Assembly (NCBI RefSeq): GCF_013112485.1
Contig: NZ_JABFHG010000003.1
Span: forward strand, 186,001-250,000
DNA from: Roseicella sp. DB1501
Lineage (GTDB): Bacteria; Pseudomonadota; Alphaproteobacteria; Acetobacterales; Acetobacteraceae
DNA length: 64,000 nucleotides
Direction: 5' to 3'
The notes below the pieces were generated by a model. It was not told the DNA's origin. It saw only the letters and a list, made by a program, of their open reading frames with translations, and searched no databases. This document shows positions 34,326 through 42,497 of this stretch, piece after piece. Positions within the stretch are counted from its first letter, which is position 1. Each line of letters starts with the position of its first letter. The position numbers and the translations under genes were made by a program.

Positions 34326-35200
34326 GCCGCGTCGCCCGGCGGCTCGTCCTCGACGTAGAGGTAGACGCCGAGATTGACCCGCCGCCTGGGTCGGTCCCCA
34401 CCGGGATCCGGCGCCTCCTCCCCGACCAGCCCGAGGGCGTGGCGGTTGACCTCGATCAGCACCCGCTCCGCCGCCTCGCGCGCCACGGCCTCGAGCGCCG
34501 CCGCGACTCCTGGGTCGAGCCGGTCGTAATGCACGCTGCGGTCGAGGAAGGGCGGCTTGGCCGCAGCGCCGACATTGGCGGTGGCCGCCGCCAGATGATC
34601 CGCCAGGTTGCGGGCGAAGTAGAAGAGCTGCGCCTCCTGGCCCGGCCGCGGCAGGAAGGCGGTGGCGTCGAGGGTGACGCGGTCATCCTCGCCGAGGCGG
34701 ACGAGACCGAGGCTCAGCCATTCGTCGAGCACGGCGCGCGGCCGCATGTCGCTCGTCGTCGCCTCCACCAGCTCCTCGAAGGAGGGCTCGCCGGGCGTGC
34801 GCAGCCGCGCCAGCGGGCGCGGCGACCCGTCCGGGCCGGCGAAGCCCGGATCGCCCAGCCAGCGGGCGAGGATCTGGCTGCCCAGCGTGACCACGGCCGG
34901 CGCCTCCTCCGGATCGGCGGCGCTGCGGTGCCGGCGCACCTCCTTGCGGTGGATGCCGGTGATCAGGCTGATGCGGCTGTCGGTGCGCGGCGTGGCGCCG
35001 GGGAGGTCGGCGCGGGCGACGTCGAGATAGAGGCCGCGGAGCAGGTCGGCCAGCACGGGAAAGGTGACGCCGCACTGGATCAGGAAACGGACGAGAGGCC
35101 GCAGCATGCGCCGGAGGGGGCCGATGAGCGCCTCCGCGGTCGGGCGTTCGGGTGATGCGGTCAATCCAGGACTTCCGGCCGGCTCCCCACCCCATAGCAT
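34322..35200 (-). CDS. DUF6502 protein, putative DNA-binding (module A)
   Basis: A 292-residue cytoplasmic protein of the DUF6502 family. The N-terminal helical part has LRPLVRFLIQCGVTFPVLADLLRG and then TDSRISLITGIHRKEVRRHR (about 80-100), which looks like a helix-turn-helix with HRKEVRR as recognition helix. A conserved LFYFARNLADHLAAA helix follows. The C-terminus is RVNLGVYLYVE. I chose ATG 35200; no clear ribosome-binding site is seen. A TGTGGG-type dyad lies about 100 bases upstream. Control of the coupled DUF5666 gene is a hypothesis. Confidence 0.82.
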   Translation of the reverse strand: MLWGGEPAGSPGLTASPERPTAEALIGPLRRMLRPLVRFLIQCGVTFPVLADLLRGLYLDVARADLPGATPRTDSRISLITGIHRKEVRRHRSAADPEEAPAVVTLGSQILARWLGDPGFAGPDGSPRPLARLRTPGEPSFEELVEATTSDMRPRAVLDEWLSLGLVRLGEDDRVTLDATAFLPRPGQEAQLFYFARNLADHLAAATANVGAAAKPPFLDRSVHYDRLDPGVAAALEAVAREAAERVLIEVNRHALGLVGEEAPDPGGDRPRRRVNLGVYLYVEDEPPGDAA

Positions 35201-35301
35201 TGCTTTGCTGCCGGGAGAATTGACGCGCCCGTGGGAGGCGCGTTGGGAGGCGACCCGGAGGTTGGGCCGGAAAGATCTATGCCTGTCGCGCTGGCGCTTG
35301 A

Positions 35302-35320
35302 CGTGGGAAAATGTCCCATG
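35302..35320. promoter_or_regulatory. Dyad CGTGGG-N7-CCCATG (site 1)
   Basis: CGTGGGAAAATGTCCCATG is a 19-base inverted repeat of the same form as three others between the two DUF6502 genes (36403, 37330, 37359). It lies about 100 bases before the DUF6502 gene of module A, inside the promoter region. It is the least perfect of the four: one arm pair mismatches the consensus at each end. Confidence 0.6.
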
Positions 35321-35449
35321 CAATGACGGGGGTGCTGACCATCCCTCGCCCCGCAGGCCCGGAACCCCGGACATGATCCACGCTGCCCGGCCGGCGCCGC
35401 CGATTGGCGCCGCCTCCTGCCTTGCCGTCCTGCCGGACCTGCACCGCGC

Positions 35450-35671
35450 ATGATGCCGCGCGTCCATCCGCGGCGGCCGAACCGGCAGGGCCAGGCCCGC
35501 ATGGCGCGCCGGCGGGCGCCGGTCGTGCTGCCGCGGCCGCCCGAGGCGCGGCCCGAGGCACGAGCCGGGCGCTGGGCTCAACTGGCGCGGCGCTGCGGCC
35601 GCTGGATGCTGCGGCATTGGCAGCGCCTGCGGGCGCAGATCCGCGCAGTCCCCTTCGGCGAGCCCTGGTAG
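35450..35671 (+). CDS. Possible small Arg-rich protein (73 aa)
   Basis: An open frame of 73 residues, strongly basic, ending WMLRHWQRLRAQIRAVPFGEPW, which would form an amphipathic helix. It is the only candidate gene in the 569-base gap 35201-35769 and is followed directly by a strong stem-loop (35672). There is no homologue I recognise and no convincing ribosome-binding site. It may be non-coding. Confidence 0.3.
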   Translation: MMPRVHPRRPNRQGQARMARRRAPVVLPRPPEARPEARAGRWAQLARRCGRWMLRHWQRLRAQIRAVPFGEPW

Positions 35672-35723
35672 AGGCAGGGGCCAAGCCGGTCGTCCACTGG
35701 TCGTCCACTGGCCGGCCCTGCCT
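35672..35723 (+). terminator. Stem-loop with tandem 11-bp repeat in the loop
   Basis: AGGCAGGG (35672-35679) pairs with CCCTGCCT (35716-35723). The loop contains two perfect copies of GGTCGTCCACT (35688-35698, 35699-35709). GAAAACC follows. It could terminate the small plus-strand frame or the convergent gene ending at 35770. Confidence 0.45.
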
Positions 35724-35769
35724 GAAAACCGCGAGCAGCGGCGCCGGCGGGGTGCCGGCGCCGCCTGTC

Positions 35770-36141
35770 TCAAGCGAAGAGCGCGTCGTGCGCGAAGGGG
35801 ACACCCATCGGGTGGCCGTCCCCGGTCTCGACCGGCGGCGCGGCAGCCGTCTCCGAGCCGGTGTCGGAGCCCGTCTCCGGTGTCTCCGCGGTATTGGTGC
35901 CGTCCGTCCCGACGCCGGCATCCTCCTTGCTGCCGGCTGGCGGCAGGTGGTGATCCGGGCCATGGCCGGGGCCGAAGACGAAGGCATGGCCACCGAGGCC
36001 GCCGGGCGGGTGATCGCCCAAGGCAACGGCGCCCGGCGGAGCAGTCGGCCGGGCCGGCGGCAGGGTGGGAGTGGTGGTCGTATCGGCGGTGGAGGTCGGG
36101 TCCGTGGCTTCGGTGGTGGCCGTGCTGGTGGTGTCCGCCAT
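35770..36141 (-). CDS. Low-complexity Thr/Pro/Gly/His-rich hypothetical protein
   Basis: A 123-residue protein with no recognised domain. Residues 1-25 are almost entirely Thr, Ser, Ala, Asp (MADTTSTATTEATDPTS). A Pro-rich stretch follows, then a His/Gly segment (GGHAFVFGPGHGPDHHLPP), an acidic Thr/Glu part, and the C-terminus VPFAHDALFA. It has no signal peptide and looks intrinsically disordered. GGAGAA eight bases before the ATG supports expression. It lies between the two DUF6502 modules behind a gap rich in dyads. The function is unknown. Confidence 0.55.
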   Translation of the reverse strand: MADTTSTATTEATDPTSTADTTTTPTLPPARPTAPPGAVALGDHPPGGLGGHAFVFGPGHGPDHHLPPAGSKEDAGVGTDGTNTAETPETGSDTGSETAAAPPVETGDGHPMGVPFAHDALFA

Positions 36142-36209
36142 GGAATGGTTCTCCGTAAGAAGACAGGTGCCCGGGTCGGCATGACATCGCGCGGAAACCG
36201 GCGGGCGAG

Positions 36210-36227
36210 GCGAATTCGAGAATTCGC
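36210..36227. promoter_or_regulatory. Perfect dyad GCGAATTC-GA-GAATTCGC
   Basis: An 18-base inverted repeat 69-86 bases upstream of the low-complexity gene starting at 36141. Its position suits an operator. It is one of four different dyads in the gap 36142-36595, which otherwise holds no gene. Confidence 0.5.
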
Positions 36228-36263
36228 CCTGATCCCTGGCACCCTTGTTGAAGGAAGGCCATG

Positions 36264-36278
36264 TATCCCCAAGGGATA
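36264..36278. promoter_or_regulatory. Dyad TATCCC-CAA-GGGATA
   Basis: A 15-base inverted repeat in the gap before the low-complexity gene. It differs in sequence and spacing from the TGTGGG sites. The role is unknown; a protein-binding site is inferred from symmetry alone. Confidence 0.35.
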
Positions 36279-36326
36279 TTGGCTCTCTGTAGTGGGCTTT
36301 GTATTATAGTGGTCGCGGTTCCGCCA

Positions 36327-36344
36327 TTCCCTGCGGGCAGGGAA
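36327..36344. promoter_or_regulatory. Perfect dyad TTCCCTGC-GG-GCAGGGAA
   Basis: An 18-base inverted repeat in the same gap. It would form a tight hairpin with a two-base loop in RNA, so it is more likely a protein site in DNA than an RNA structure. Confidence 0.4.
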
Positions 36345-36402
36345 CACATCCGGAGCTGTCCATGTGATTGGTCGTTCGGATGCGATGCATTCAAGTATTA
36401 TA

Positions 36403-36421
36403 TGTGGGATCATATCCCACA
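36403..36421. promoter_or_regulatory. Perfect dyad TGTGGG-N7-CCCACA (site 2)
   Basis: TGTGGGATCATATCCCACA is fully symmetric in its arms. It sits in AT-rich DNA between the histidine kinase stop and the low-complexity gene, about 260 bases before the latter. It shares arms and spacer length with sites 1, 3 and 4. Confidence 0.7.
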
Positions 36422-36595
36422 TCAACGAATAAGTTCTTTTAAGGTGGAGTTCGCGCGACGAAGTTGCGACGCTCCCGGATTGACCAACCCGCTCCTGCTT
36501 CGGCGGCCTCCCATCGAAGGGGATGCGGGCCGGGGTGGCGAGGGCAGCGCAGGGGCCCCGCGCGTCCAGGCATTCACGCCCTCCCGCGATCCCCT

Positions 36596-37300
36596 TTATC
36601 CAGCCGGGGCATCCACCAGAGGCAGGGCCAGCATCGCCACCGTGCGGTTGCCCTTGCGATCCAGCGTCACGCGGCCGGCCTCCCGCGTGGCGATGACACG
36701 GGCGAGCGACAGCCCCTCGCCCGCGACCATGGGCTCCGTCCAGCCCCAGCCATCGTCGAGGACCAGCAGGCGCAGCTCGCTGCCGTCATTCTCCAGCCGC
36801 ACCTCGATCTCGCCCGCGAGCCGCGCATACAGGCCGTGCTTGACGGCATTGCCGACCAGCTCATGCGCCACCCGCAGCACCGCCTCCTGCAGCGGCTCGG
36901 GGCAAGGTTCGGCGAGCCGGAGGCGCAGCCGGATATCCTGCCCGGGCGCGCCGAGCAGCGCCGTCATCGCCTCGCAAAGCCCGGCGAGACGTTCGGCGAA
37001 GGGCGCCGGCTCATGCGTCAGGCCGAAGAGCGCGTCGGAGATCTCCGCCGTCAGCAGGATGCGCCGGTGCAGATCCGCCGCGACCGCGCGGCTCGCCTCG
37101 GTCTGCCGCAGGGCCGGATGCGCGTCGATCATGAAGAGGATGCGCTGCAGCGCGTTCTTCGTCTGGTGCCGGAGCTGGCGGAACTCCGTCGCCGTCAGTC
37201 GCGGGAAGAGGCCGTCGGCGACCGGGGCAGGTCCGGGGGCAGGTCCGGGGGCGAGGGCGCTGGCGAGGCTGAGCAAGGCTTGGGTCATCCTCACGGTCAT
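36596..37300 (-). CDS. Small sensor histidine kinase (HisKA_2/HWE-like)
   Basis: A 234-residue kinase with no sensor or membrane segment. The phospho-accepting histidine is His45 in RQLRHQTKNALQRI, the HisKA_2 type. The ATPase domain has the N-box HELVGNAVKHGLY and G1 box LDDGWGW. The final residues LPLVDAPAG close the domain. No response regulator is nearby. It is divergent from the DUF6502 gene of module B, and the gap holds two TGTGGG dyads, so both are likely controlled together. The signal is unknown. Confidence 0.85.
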   Translation of the reverse strand: MTVRMTQALLSLASALAPGPAPGPAPVADGLFPRLTATEFRQLRHQTKNALQRILFMIDAHPALRQTEASRAVAADLHRRILLTAEISDALFGLTHEPAPFAERLAGLCEAMTALLGAPGQDIRLRLRLAEPCPEPLQEAVLRVAHELVGNAVKHGLYARLAGEIEVRLENDGSELRLLVLDDGWGWTEPMVAGEGLSLARVIATREAGRVTLDRKGNRTVAMLALPLVDAPAG

Positions 37301-37329
37301 GAGCGTGAATGGTCGGCCCGCGAGAAATA

Positions 37330-37348
37330 TGTGGGCTAATTTCCCACG
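37330..37348. promoter_or_regulatory. Dyad TGTGGG-N7-CCCACG (site 3)
   Basis: TGTGGGCTAATTTCCCACG differs from perfect symmetry by one outer base. It lies 30 bases before the histidine kinase start and 29 bases, centre to centre, from site 4. The pair occupies the whole kinase-DUF6502 promoter region. Confidence 0.7.
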
Positions 37349-37358
37349 TCAAGCAGAA

Positions 37359-37377
37359 TGTGGGTCTTTGTCCCACA
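37359..37377. promoter_or_regulatory. Perfect dyad TGTGGG-N7-CCCACA (site 4)
   Basis: TGTGGGTCTTTGTCCCACA has perfect arms and lies 20 bases before the likely GTG start of the module B DUF6502 gene. An upstream ATG of that frame (37358) falls at the edge of this site, which is one reason to prefer the later start. Confidence 0.7.
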
Positions 37378-37396
37378 CGCAAAGCACTCTACATTC

Positions 37397-38287
37397 GTGC
37401 TCCCCACAGGACCCATTCCGATCCCCGCCACCTCCTCCGACCGCGCCGCGGCGTCCCCGAACCTGCTGCTCAGCCCGCTCGCGCGGCTGTTGCGGCCGCT
37501 GGTGCGCCTGCTGATCCGCCGCGGCATCACCTTCCCGGTGCTCTCCGGCCTGCTGCGCGGCCTCTATGTGGAGGTGGCGCGGCACGACCTGCTGACCGAA
37601 CCGCGCACCCGCACCGACAGCAGGATCAGCCTGCTGACCGGCATCCATCGCAAGGAACTCCGCCGCCAGCGCGCGCCGGACCCGCTCGCACAGCCGGCGG
37701 TGGTGACGCTCGATACCCAGATCATGGCGCGCTGGCTCGGCGCGCCGGCCACCACCGATACCGCCGGGCAGCCCCTGCCCCTGCCGCGCAGCGGGCTGGC
37801 GCCGTCCTTCGAGAGCCTGGTGACCTCCGTCACCCGCGACGTGCGGCCGCGCGCGGTGCTGGACGACTGGCTCGGCCAGGGGCTCGTCACCCTGGATGCG
37901 GCCGGCCGGGTCTGCCTGCGGGCCACCGCCTTCCTGCCGCCGCCCGGCAGCGAGGCGCAGCTCTACTACTTCGCCCGCAATCTGCACGACCACATCGCGG
38001 CGGCGGCCGGCAATCTCCTGGCTGGGGAGGGGCCGCCCTTCCTGGAGCGCAGCCTGCATTACGACCGGCTCGGCCCCGCCGCCGCGGCCCGGCTGGAAGC
38101 CGAGGGGCGCAAGGCGGCGCAGCGCATGCTGCTCGAGCTCAACCGCCTCGCGCTCAGCCTGGCCGAGGCCGAGGATGGGACGGGCGCCCCTGGCGATCCG
38201 CCGACGCGGCGGGTCAATCTCGGGGTCTATCTCTATGTTGAGGAGGACGGCCCCCTCCGTGAGGAAGGCCCCGGTGCCGCCGGCTGA
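37397..38287 (+). CDS. DUF6502 protein, putative DNA-binding (module B)
   Basis: A 296-residue paralogue of the gene at 34322-35200, similar over its whole length. Shared features are LRPLVRLLIRRGITFPVL, the helix-turn-helix-like TDSRISLLTGIHRKELRRQR, AQLYYFARNLHDHIAAA and the end RVNLGVYLYVEE. The GTG at 37397 is used because ATG 37358 lies within operator site 4. Neither has a good ribosome-binding site. The stop overlaps the DUF5666 gene by 14 bases, as coupled as in module A. Confidence 0.82.
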   Translation: MLPTGPIPIPATSSDRAAASPNLLLSPLARLLRPLVRLLIRRGITFPVLSGLLRGLYVEVARHDLLTEPRTRTDSRISLLTGIHRKELRRQRAPDPLAQPAVVTLDTQIMARWLGAPATTDTAGQPLPLPRSGLAPSFESLVTSVTRDVRPRAVLDDWLGQGLVTLDAAGRVCLRATAFLPPPGSEAQLYYFARNLHDHIAAAAGNLLAGEGPPFLERSLHYDRLGPAAAARLEAEGRKAAQRMLLELNRLALSLAEAEDGTGAPGDPPTRRVNLGVYLYVEEDGPLREEGPGAAG

Positions 38288-39821
38288 GGCGCTGCGCCGG
38301 CATGCCGCGCGGCTCCTCCTGGCGCTGCTGGCCGGCTGCACGCCGCCCGCGCCGCCCGCAGCCCCGCCCGTCGCCGCCTCGGCCACGGGCGGCGTCTGCC
38401 GCACTGGCCCGGATGGCGGTCCGCCGCCCGATACCCTCCCGCCGCGCCTGGCCGAGCGGGGCATCGGCGGCACGGGTATCGGCAGCACGGGTATCGGCAG
38501 CACGGGTATCGGCAGCACGGGCATCGGCAGCACGGGCATCGGCAGCACGGGCATCGGCAGCACGGGTATCGGCAGCACGGGCATCGGCAGCACGGGCATC
38601 GGCAGCACGGGCATCGACGGCGCGGCGGCGGAGGGCGATCGCGGCATCGGCGGCACCGGCGCCCCGCCCATCCGCCAGGCCGATCGCGGCATCGGCGGCA
38701 CCGGTATCGTCGCGGTCATCACCGGTTTCGCCAGCATCTGCCTCGGCGGCCAGGAGGTCGCGCTGGAGGCCGGCCTGCCGGTGCTGCTCGACGGCGTGGC
38801 CGCCGCGCCGGATGCCCTGCGGGCTGGGCAGGTGGCGCTGGTCGAGGCGGCCGGGCCGGGCCGGGCGCTGCGGGCGCAGGGCATCCGCATCCGCCACGAG
38901 GTCTCCGGCCCGGTCGAGGCGGTCGGCACCGACGGGCTGCTGCGGGTGGCCGGGCAGCGCGTCGCCGTCACGCCCTCGACCCTTGGCTTGGCCGCGCCGC
39001 GGCCCGGCGACTGGGTGGCGGTGAGCGGCCTGCCGCGGCCGGATGGGGTGGTGCAGGCGACCCGGCTCGACCCGCGCCGGCCGGGGCCAGTGACGGTGCA
39101 TGGCCGCCTCGCCCGCGACGGCGATGGCTGGCGGGTCGGCGGCCTGGCGGTGCATCCGGCGGGGGCGGCCGGTCCGGTCCTGGCCTCGGTCCCGTTCCCG
39201 TTCCCGGTCTCGGTCTCCGGCCGCTATGCCGGCGGCGCGCTGCGGGCGGCGGCCATCGCCCCCGATCCGCTGGCGACGGACCCGGCGGCGCTCTTCCCGC
39301 CGGGCACCGGCCGGATCCTGTTCGAGGGCTATGCCATCGCCGAGGGTGGCCGCCTGCGCCTCGGGCCGGGCCTGGCGCTGGCCGCGCCGCCCGGCGGGGC
39401 CGCGCTGCTGCCCGGGCGAGGGCCTGAGCGGGTCGTCGTCGCCCTGGAACGTCTAGCGACCGGCGATCTGCGGGCGACGGGGCTGCGGTCCAGCGGGTCC
39501 GAGGTGCGCCCTGGCGAGGCCCAACCGGGCGGGTCCCGCCCAGGTCCGGCCGGCGATGCCCCGATGCGGCCGGGCCCGGACGCGATGAGCCCGGCCCCGA
39601 TGCCGAACCGCAGCCTCGGCCTGGATGGGGCAGGCGGGGTGCGGGGCGGCTGGGATGGCGGCTTCGGTGCCGGCACTGGTTCCTCCCCTGGGTCTTCCCC
39701 TGGGTCAGGCGCCGGGTTGGGCGGGCCTGGCGGCCAGGGTGGGGCGATGGGCGGTGGGGCGATGGGCGGTGGGGCGATGGGCGGTGGGGCGATGGGCGGC
39801 TTCGGCGGTCGCGGGCGCTGA
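38274..39821 (+). CDS. DUF5666 lipoprotein with IGSTG repeats (module B)
   Basis: A 515-residue predicted lipoprotein. GTG 38274 is chosen because GAGGAAGG lies five bases before it and because it yields a signal peptide with lipobox LLAGC; an upstream ATG at 38235 has neither. After RGIGGTG come nine IGSTG units encoded by perfect 15-bp repeats, then two more RGIGGTG units. [18 protein letters not shown] and the DUF5666 domains (about 140-400) follow. The tail is GGGAMGGG-rich. The layout matches the module A paralogue. Confidence 0.82.
   Translation: MPPAEALRRHAARLLLALLAGCTPPAPPAAPPVAASATGGVCRTGPDGGPPPDTLPPRLAERGIGGTGIGSTGIGSTGIGSTGIGSTGIGSTGIGSTGIGSTGIGSTGIGSTGIDGAAAEGDRGIGGTGAPPIRQADRGIGGTGIVAVITGFASICLGGQEVALEAGLPVLLDGVAAAPDALRAGQVALVEAAGPGRALRAQGIRIRHEVSGPVEAVGTDGLLRVAGQRVAVTPSTLGLAAPRPGDWVAVSGLPRPDGVVQATRLDPRRPGPVTVHGRLARDGDGWRVGGLAVHPAGAAGPVLASVPFPFPVSVSGRYAGGALRAAAIAPDPLATDPAALFPPGTGRILFEGYAIAEGGRLRLGPGLALAAPPGGAALLPGRGPERVVVALERLATGDLRATGLRSSGSEVRPGEAQPGGSRPGPAGDAPMRPGPDAMSPAPMPNRSLGLDGAGGVRGGWDGGFGAGTGSSPGSSPGSGAGLGGPGGQGGAMGGGAMGGGAMGGGAMGGFGGRGR
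38461..38610 (+). repeat. 15-bp tandem repeat coding GIGSTG units
   Basis: Ten consecutive 15-bp units: a variant first unit (38461-38475) and nine units of G(C/T)ATCGGCAGCACGG (38476-38610). The only differences among the nine are C/T at the second base, which is silent at the Gly-Ile junction. Such homogeneous repeats change copy number readily by slippage without breaking the frame. Module A has only dispersed GIGGTG units. Confidence 0.9.
39741..39800 (+). repeat. 15-bp tandem repeat coding GGGAM units
   Basis: Four units of GGGGCGATGGGCGGT (the last ends in C) near the 3' end of the DUF5666 gene of module B. They encode repeats of Gly-Gly-Gly-Ala-Met. This is a second in-frame expansion in the same gene. 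Confidence 0.85.
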
Positions 39822-39882
39822 AACGGGAGCGCCGGGCGGCTGCCCGTTGCCCTGGCGGCGGGAAGGGGCCACATGCGCCCCC

Positions 39883-40458
39883 ATGTCTGCCCATTCCATC
39901 CAGGGCCAGCCCGACCATGCGGGCTGGCACGGCACCACCATCCTCTCGGTCCGCAAGGATGGCCGTGTCGCCATGGCCGGCGACGGCCAGGTCTCGCTCG
40001 GCCAGACGGTCGTCAAGGGCAATGCCCGCAAGGTGCGCCGCATCGCCGGCGGCAAGGTGCTCGCCGGCTTCGCCGGTGCGACGGCCGATGCCTTCACCCT
40101 GCTCGAGCGGCTCGAGGCCAAGCTGGAGCGCTTCCCCGACCAGCTCGAGCGCGCCTGCGTCGAGCTCGCCAAGGACTGGCGCAGCGACCGCTACCTGCGG
40201 CGGCTGGAGGCCCTGCTCGCCGTCGCCGATGCCCGCCGCTCGCTGCTGCTGACCGGCCAGGGCGACGTGCTGGAGCCGGAGGATGCGGTGATCGGCATCG
40301 GCTCGGGCGGCAATTACGCCCTCGCCGCGGCGCGCGCCCTGCTGCCGGTGCCGGACCTCTCGGCCGAGGAGATCTGCCGCCGCGCCATGCGCATCGCCGG
40401 CGATATCTGCGTCTACACCAACGGCAACGTCACCCTCGAAACCCTGGAAGCCGCCTGA
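39883..40458 (+). CDS. hslV: ATP-dependent protease subunit HslV
   Basis: A 191-residue Ntn-hydrolase of the HslVU (ClpYQ) protease. The catalytic N-terminal threonine after processing is Thr18 in [12 protein letters not shown], so this member has a propeptide of about 17 residues, longer than in E. coli. The [22 protein letters not shown] block and [15 protein letters not shown] match the family. It lies five bases before hslU. Confidence 0.95.
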   Translation: MSAHSIQGQPDHAGWHGTTILSVRKDGRVAMAGDGQVSLGQTVVKGNARKVRRIAGGKVLAGFAGATADAFTLLERLEAKLERFPDQLERACVELAKDWRSDRYLRRLEALLAVADARRSLLLTGQGDVLEPEDAVIGIGSGGNYALAAARALLPVPDLSAEEICRRAMRIAGDICVYTNGNVTLETLEAA

Positions 40459-40462
40459 ACCG

Positions 40463-41785
40463 ATGTCCGTGGAAGCCGTGAACCTGTCCCCGCGCGAGAT
40501 CGTCTCCGAGCTCGACCGCTACATCGTTGGCCAGAACGACGCGAAGCGCGCCGTGGCGATCGCGCTGCGCAACCGCTGGCGGCGGCAGCAGCTTCCCGAG
40601 GCGCTGCGCGAGGAGGTGGTGCCGAAGAACATCCTGATGATCGGCCCGACCGGCTGCGGCAAGACCGAGATCGCGCGCCGCCTGGCGAAGCTCGCCAACG
40701 CTCCCTTCCTGAAGGTGGAGGCGACGAAGTTCACCGAGGTCGGCTATGTCGGCCGCGACGTGGAGAGCATCGTCCGCGACCTGGTCGAGGTCTCCATCAC
40801 CCAGATGCGCGAGCAGTCGCGCCGCGGGGTGCAGGCCAAGGCGGAGCTCGCCACCGAGGAACGGCTGGTGACGGCGCTGGTCGGCGAGGGCGCCTCGGGC
40901 GAGACGCGGATGAAGTTCCGCCGCATGCTGCGCGAGGGCCAGCTCGAGAGCCGCGAGATCGAGGTGCAGGTGAGCGATGCCGGCGGCACGCCGCTCGGCA
41001 TGATCGACCTGCCGGGCGCCCAGGGCATCCAGATGCAGAACATGCAGGAGATGCTTGGCAAGATGTTCGGCGGCAGGACCAAGCCGCGCAAGATGACAGT
41101 GGCCGAGGCGCGGCAGGTGCTGCTGAAGGACGAGGCCGACAAGCTGCTTGACCAGGAGCAGCTCACGCGCGACGCCGTCGCCAATGCCGAGAACAACGGC
41201 ATCGTCTTCCTCGACGAGATCGACAAGATCGCCCGCGGCTCGGAGAACGGCACGCGCGGCGGCGATGTCAGCCGCGAGGGCGTGCAGCGCGACCTGCTGC
41301 CGCTGATCGAGGGCACGACGGTGACGACGAAGCACGGGCCGGTGAAGACCGACCATATCCTCTTCATCGCCTCGGGCGCCTTCCACCTGAGCAAGCCGAG
41401 CGACCTGCTGCCGGAATTGCAGGGCCGGCTGCCGATCCGCGTCGAGCTCTCGGCGCTGACCCGCGAGGATTTCCGCCGCATCCTGACCGAGCCCGAGCAC
41501 TCGCTCATCAAGCAATACGTGGCGCTGCTCGGCACCGAGGGCGTCACGCTCGAGATCGGCGCCGATGCGGTGGATGCCGTGGCCGACCTCGCCGCCGACA
41601 TCAATGCCCGGGTCGAGAATATCGGCGCGCGGCGCCTGGCGACGGTGCTGGAGCGGCTGCTCGAGGAGATCAGCTTCACCGCCTCCGACCGCCCGGGCGA
41701 GCGCGTGCCGGTGGACGCGGCCTATGTGCAGGAGAAGGTGGCGCCGCTGGCCGGCAGCGCCGATCTCAGCCGCTACATCCTGTAG
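40463..41785 (+). CDS. hslU: ATP-dependent protease ATPase subunit HslU
   Basis: A 440-residue AAA+ unfoldase partner of HslV. Walker A GPTGCGKT is at 61-68, Walker [10 protein letters not shown] near 250, and the sensor and pore-loop GYVGRDVES near 92. The C-terminus ends DLSRYIL, the tail that docks into HslV. It forms an operon with hslV. Confidence 0.96.
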   Translation: MSVEAVNLSPREIVSELDRYIVGQNDAKRAVAIALRNRWRRQQLPEALREEVVPKNILMIGPTGCGKTEIARRLAKLANAPFLKVEATKFTEVGYVGRDVESIVRDLVEVSITQMREQSRRGVQAKAELATEERLVTALVGEGASGETRMKFRRMLREGQLESREIEVQVSDAGGTPLGMIDLPGAQGIQMQNMQEMLGKMFGGRTKPRKMTVAEARQVLLKDEADKLLDQEQLTRDAVANAENNGIVFLDEIDKIARGSENGTRGGDVSREGVQRDLLPLIEGTTVTTKHGPVKTDHILFIASGAFHLSKPSDLLPELQGRLPIRVELSALTREDFRRILTEPEHSLIKQYVALLGTEGVTLEIGADAVDAVADLAADINARVENIGARRLATVLERLLEEISFTASDRPGERVPVDAAYVQEKVAPLAGSADLSRYIL

Positions 41786-41877
41786 CGGCGGCCGGATGGC
41801 GCTTGCGGCCCGGGCCGGCCCTGCGTTATAACTCTTGTGGTCACGGTCCGGGTGGGCCGGGCCGGCGGGAGAGTGTC

Positions 41878-42102
41878 ATGGCGACCCTGAAGCTGCGGGC
41901 GATAGGCAATTCGGTGGGCGTGGTCTTGCCGAAGGAGTTGCTGGCCCGGCTGCGGCTGGGCGAGGGCGACACGGTACAGGTGGTCGAGACGCCGGATGGC
42001 TTCCGGGTGGTCCGCCAGGATCCCGAATTCAATCGGCAGATGGAGGCGGCGCGCGAGGTGATGCGACGCCGCCGGGCCGTGCTGCGCGAACTGGCGAAGT
42101 GA
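41878..42102 (+). CDS. AbrB/MazE-type antitoxin
   Basis: A 74-residue protein with a swapped-hairpin AbrB DNA-binding domain: LKLRAIGNSVGVVLPKELLARLRLGEGD at the N-terminus, and a basic C-terminal helix expected to bind the toxin. Such antitoxins repress their own operon. The ATG at 41878 follows CGGGAGAG. The stop overlaps the toxin GTG by three bases (GTGA), typical for a toxin-antitoxin pair. Confidence 0.88.
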   Translation: MATLKLRAIGNSVGVVLPKELLARLRLGEGDTVQVVETPDGFRVVRQDPEFNRQMEAAREVMRRRRAVLRELAK

Positions 42103-42488
42103 GCCAGCCGGTCTGGCTCTCGCCCGACGTCATCCTTGCCATCCATGAGGAGCAGCTCGCCGAGCATGGCGGCGGCGAGGGCGTCCGGGATGCCGGGCTC
42201 ATGGAAAGTGCGCTGGCCCGGCCGCGGAACCTCGCTGCCTATGGCGCGCCCGACCTGCCGGCCCTGGCCGCGGCGCTGGGTTACGGCCTCGCCCGCAACC
42301 ATCCCTTCGTCGATGGCAACAAGCGGACCGCCTTCGTCGCCGTCGAGACCTTCCTGCTACTGAACGGCCTCGACCTGGTGGCGGGCGATGCCGAATGCGT
42401 CGTCGTCATGCTCGACCTCGCCGCCGGCGAGCTGCCGGAGGCTGAATTCGCCGCTTGGCTTCGCGACAACACGCGGCCGCGGGGCTGA
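42099..42488 (+). CDS. Doc-family (Fic-fold) toxin
   Basis: A 129-residue death-on-curing protein. The Fic motif HPFVDGNKRTAF starts at His68, which is the Doc variant of HxFx(D/E)GNxRxxR and phosphorylates EF-Tu in the P1 phage relative. It starts with GTG overlapping the antitoxin stop. The partner is AbrB-like rather than Phd-like. It separates hslU from a broken oxidoreductase gene. Confidence 0.88.
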   Translation: MSQPVWLSPDVILAIHEEQLAEHGGGEGVRDAGLMESALARPRNLAAYGAPDLPALAAALGYGLARNHPFVDGNKRTAFVAVETFLLLNGLDLVAGDAECVVVMLDLAAGELPEAEFAAWLRDNTRPRG

Positions 42489-42497
42489 GCCGCCGGC

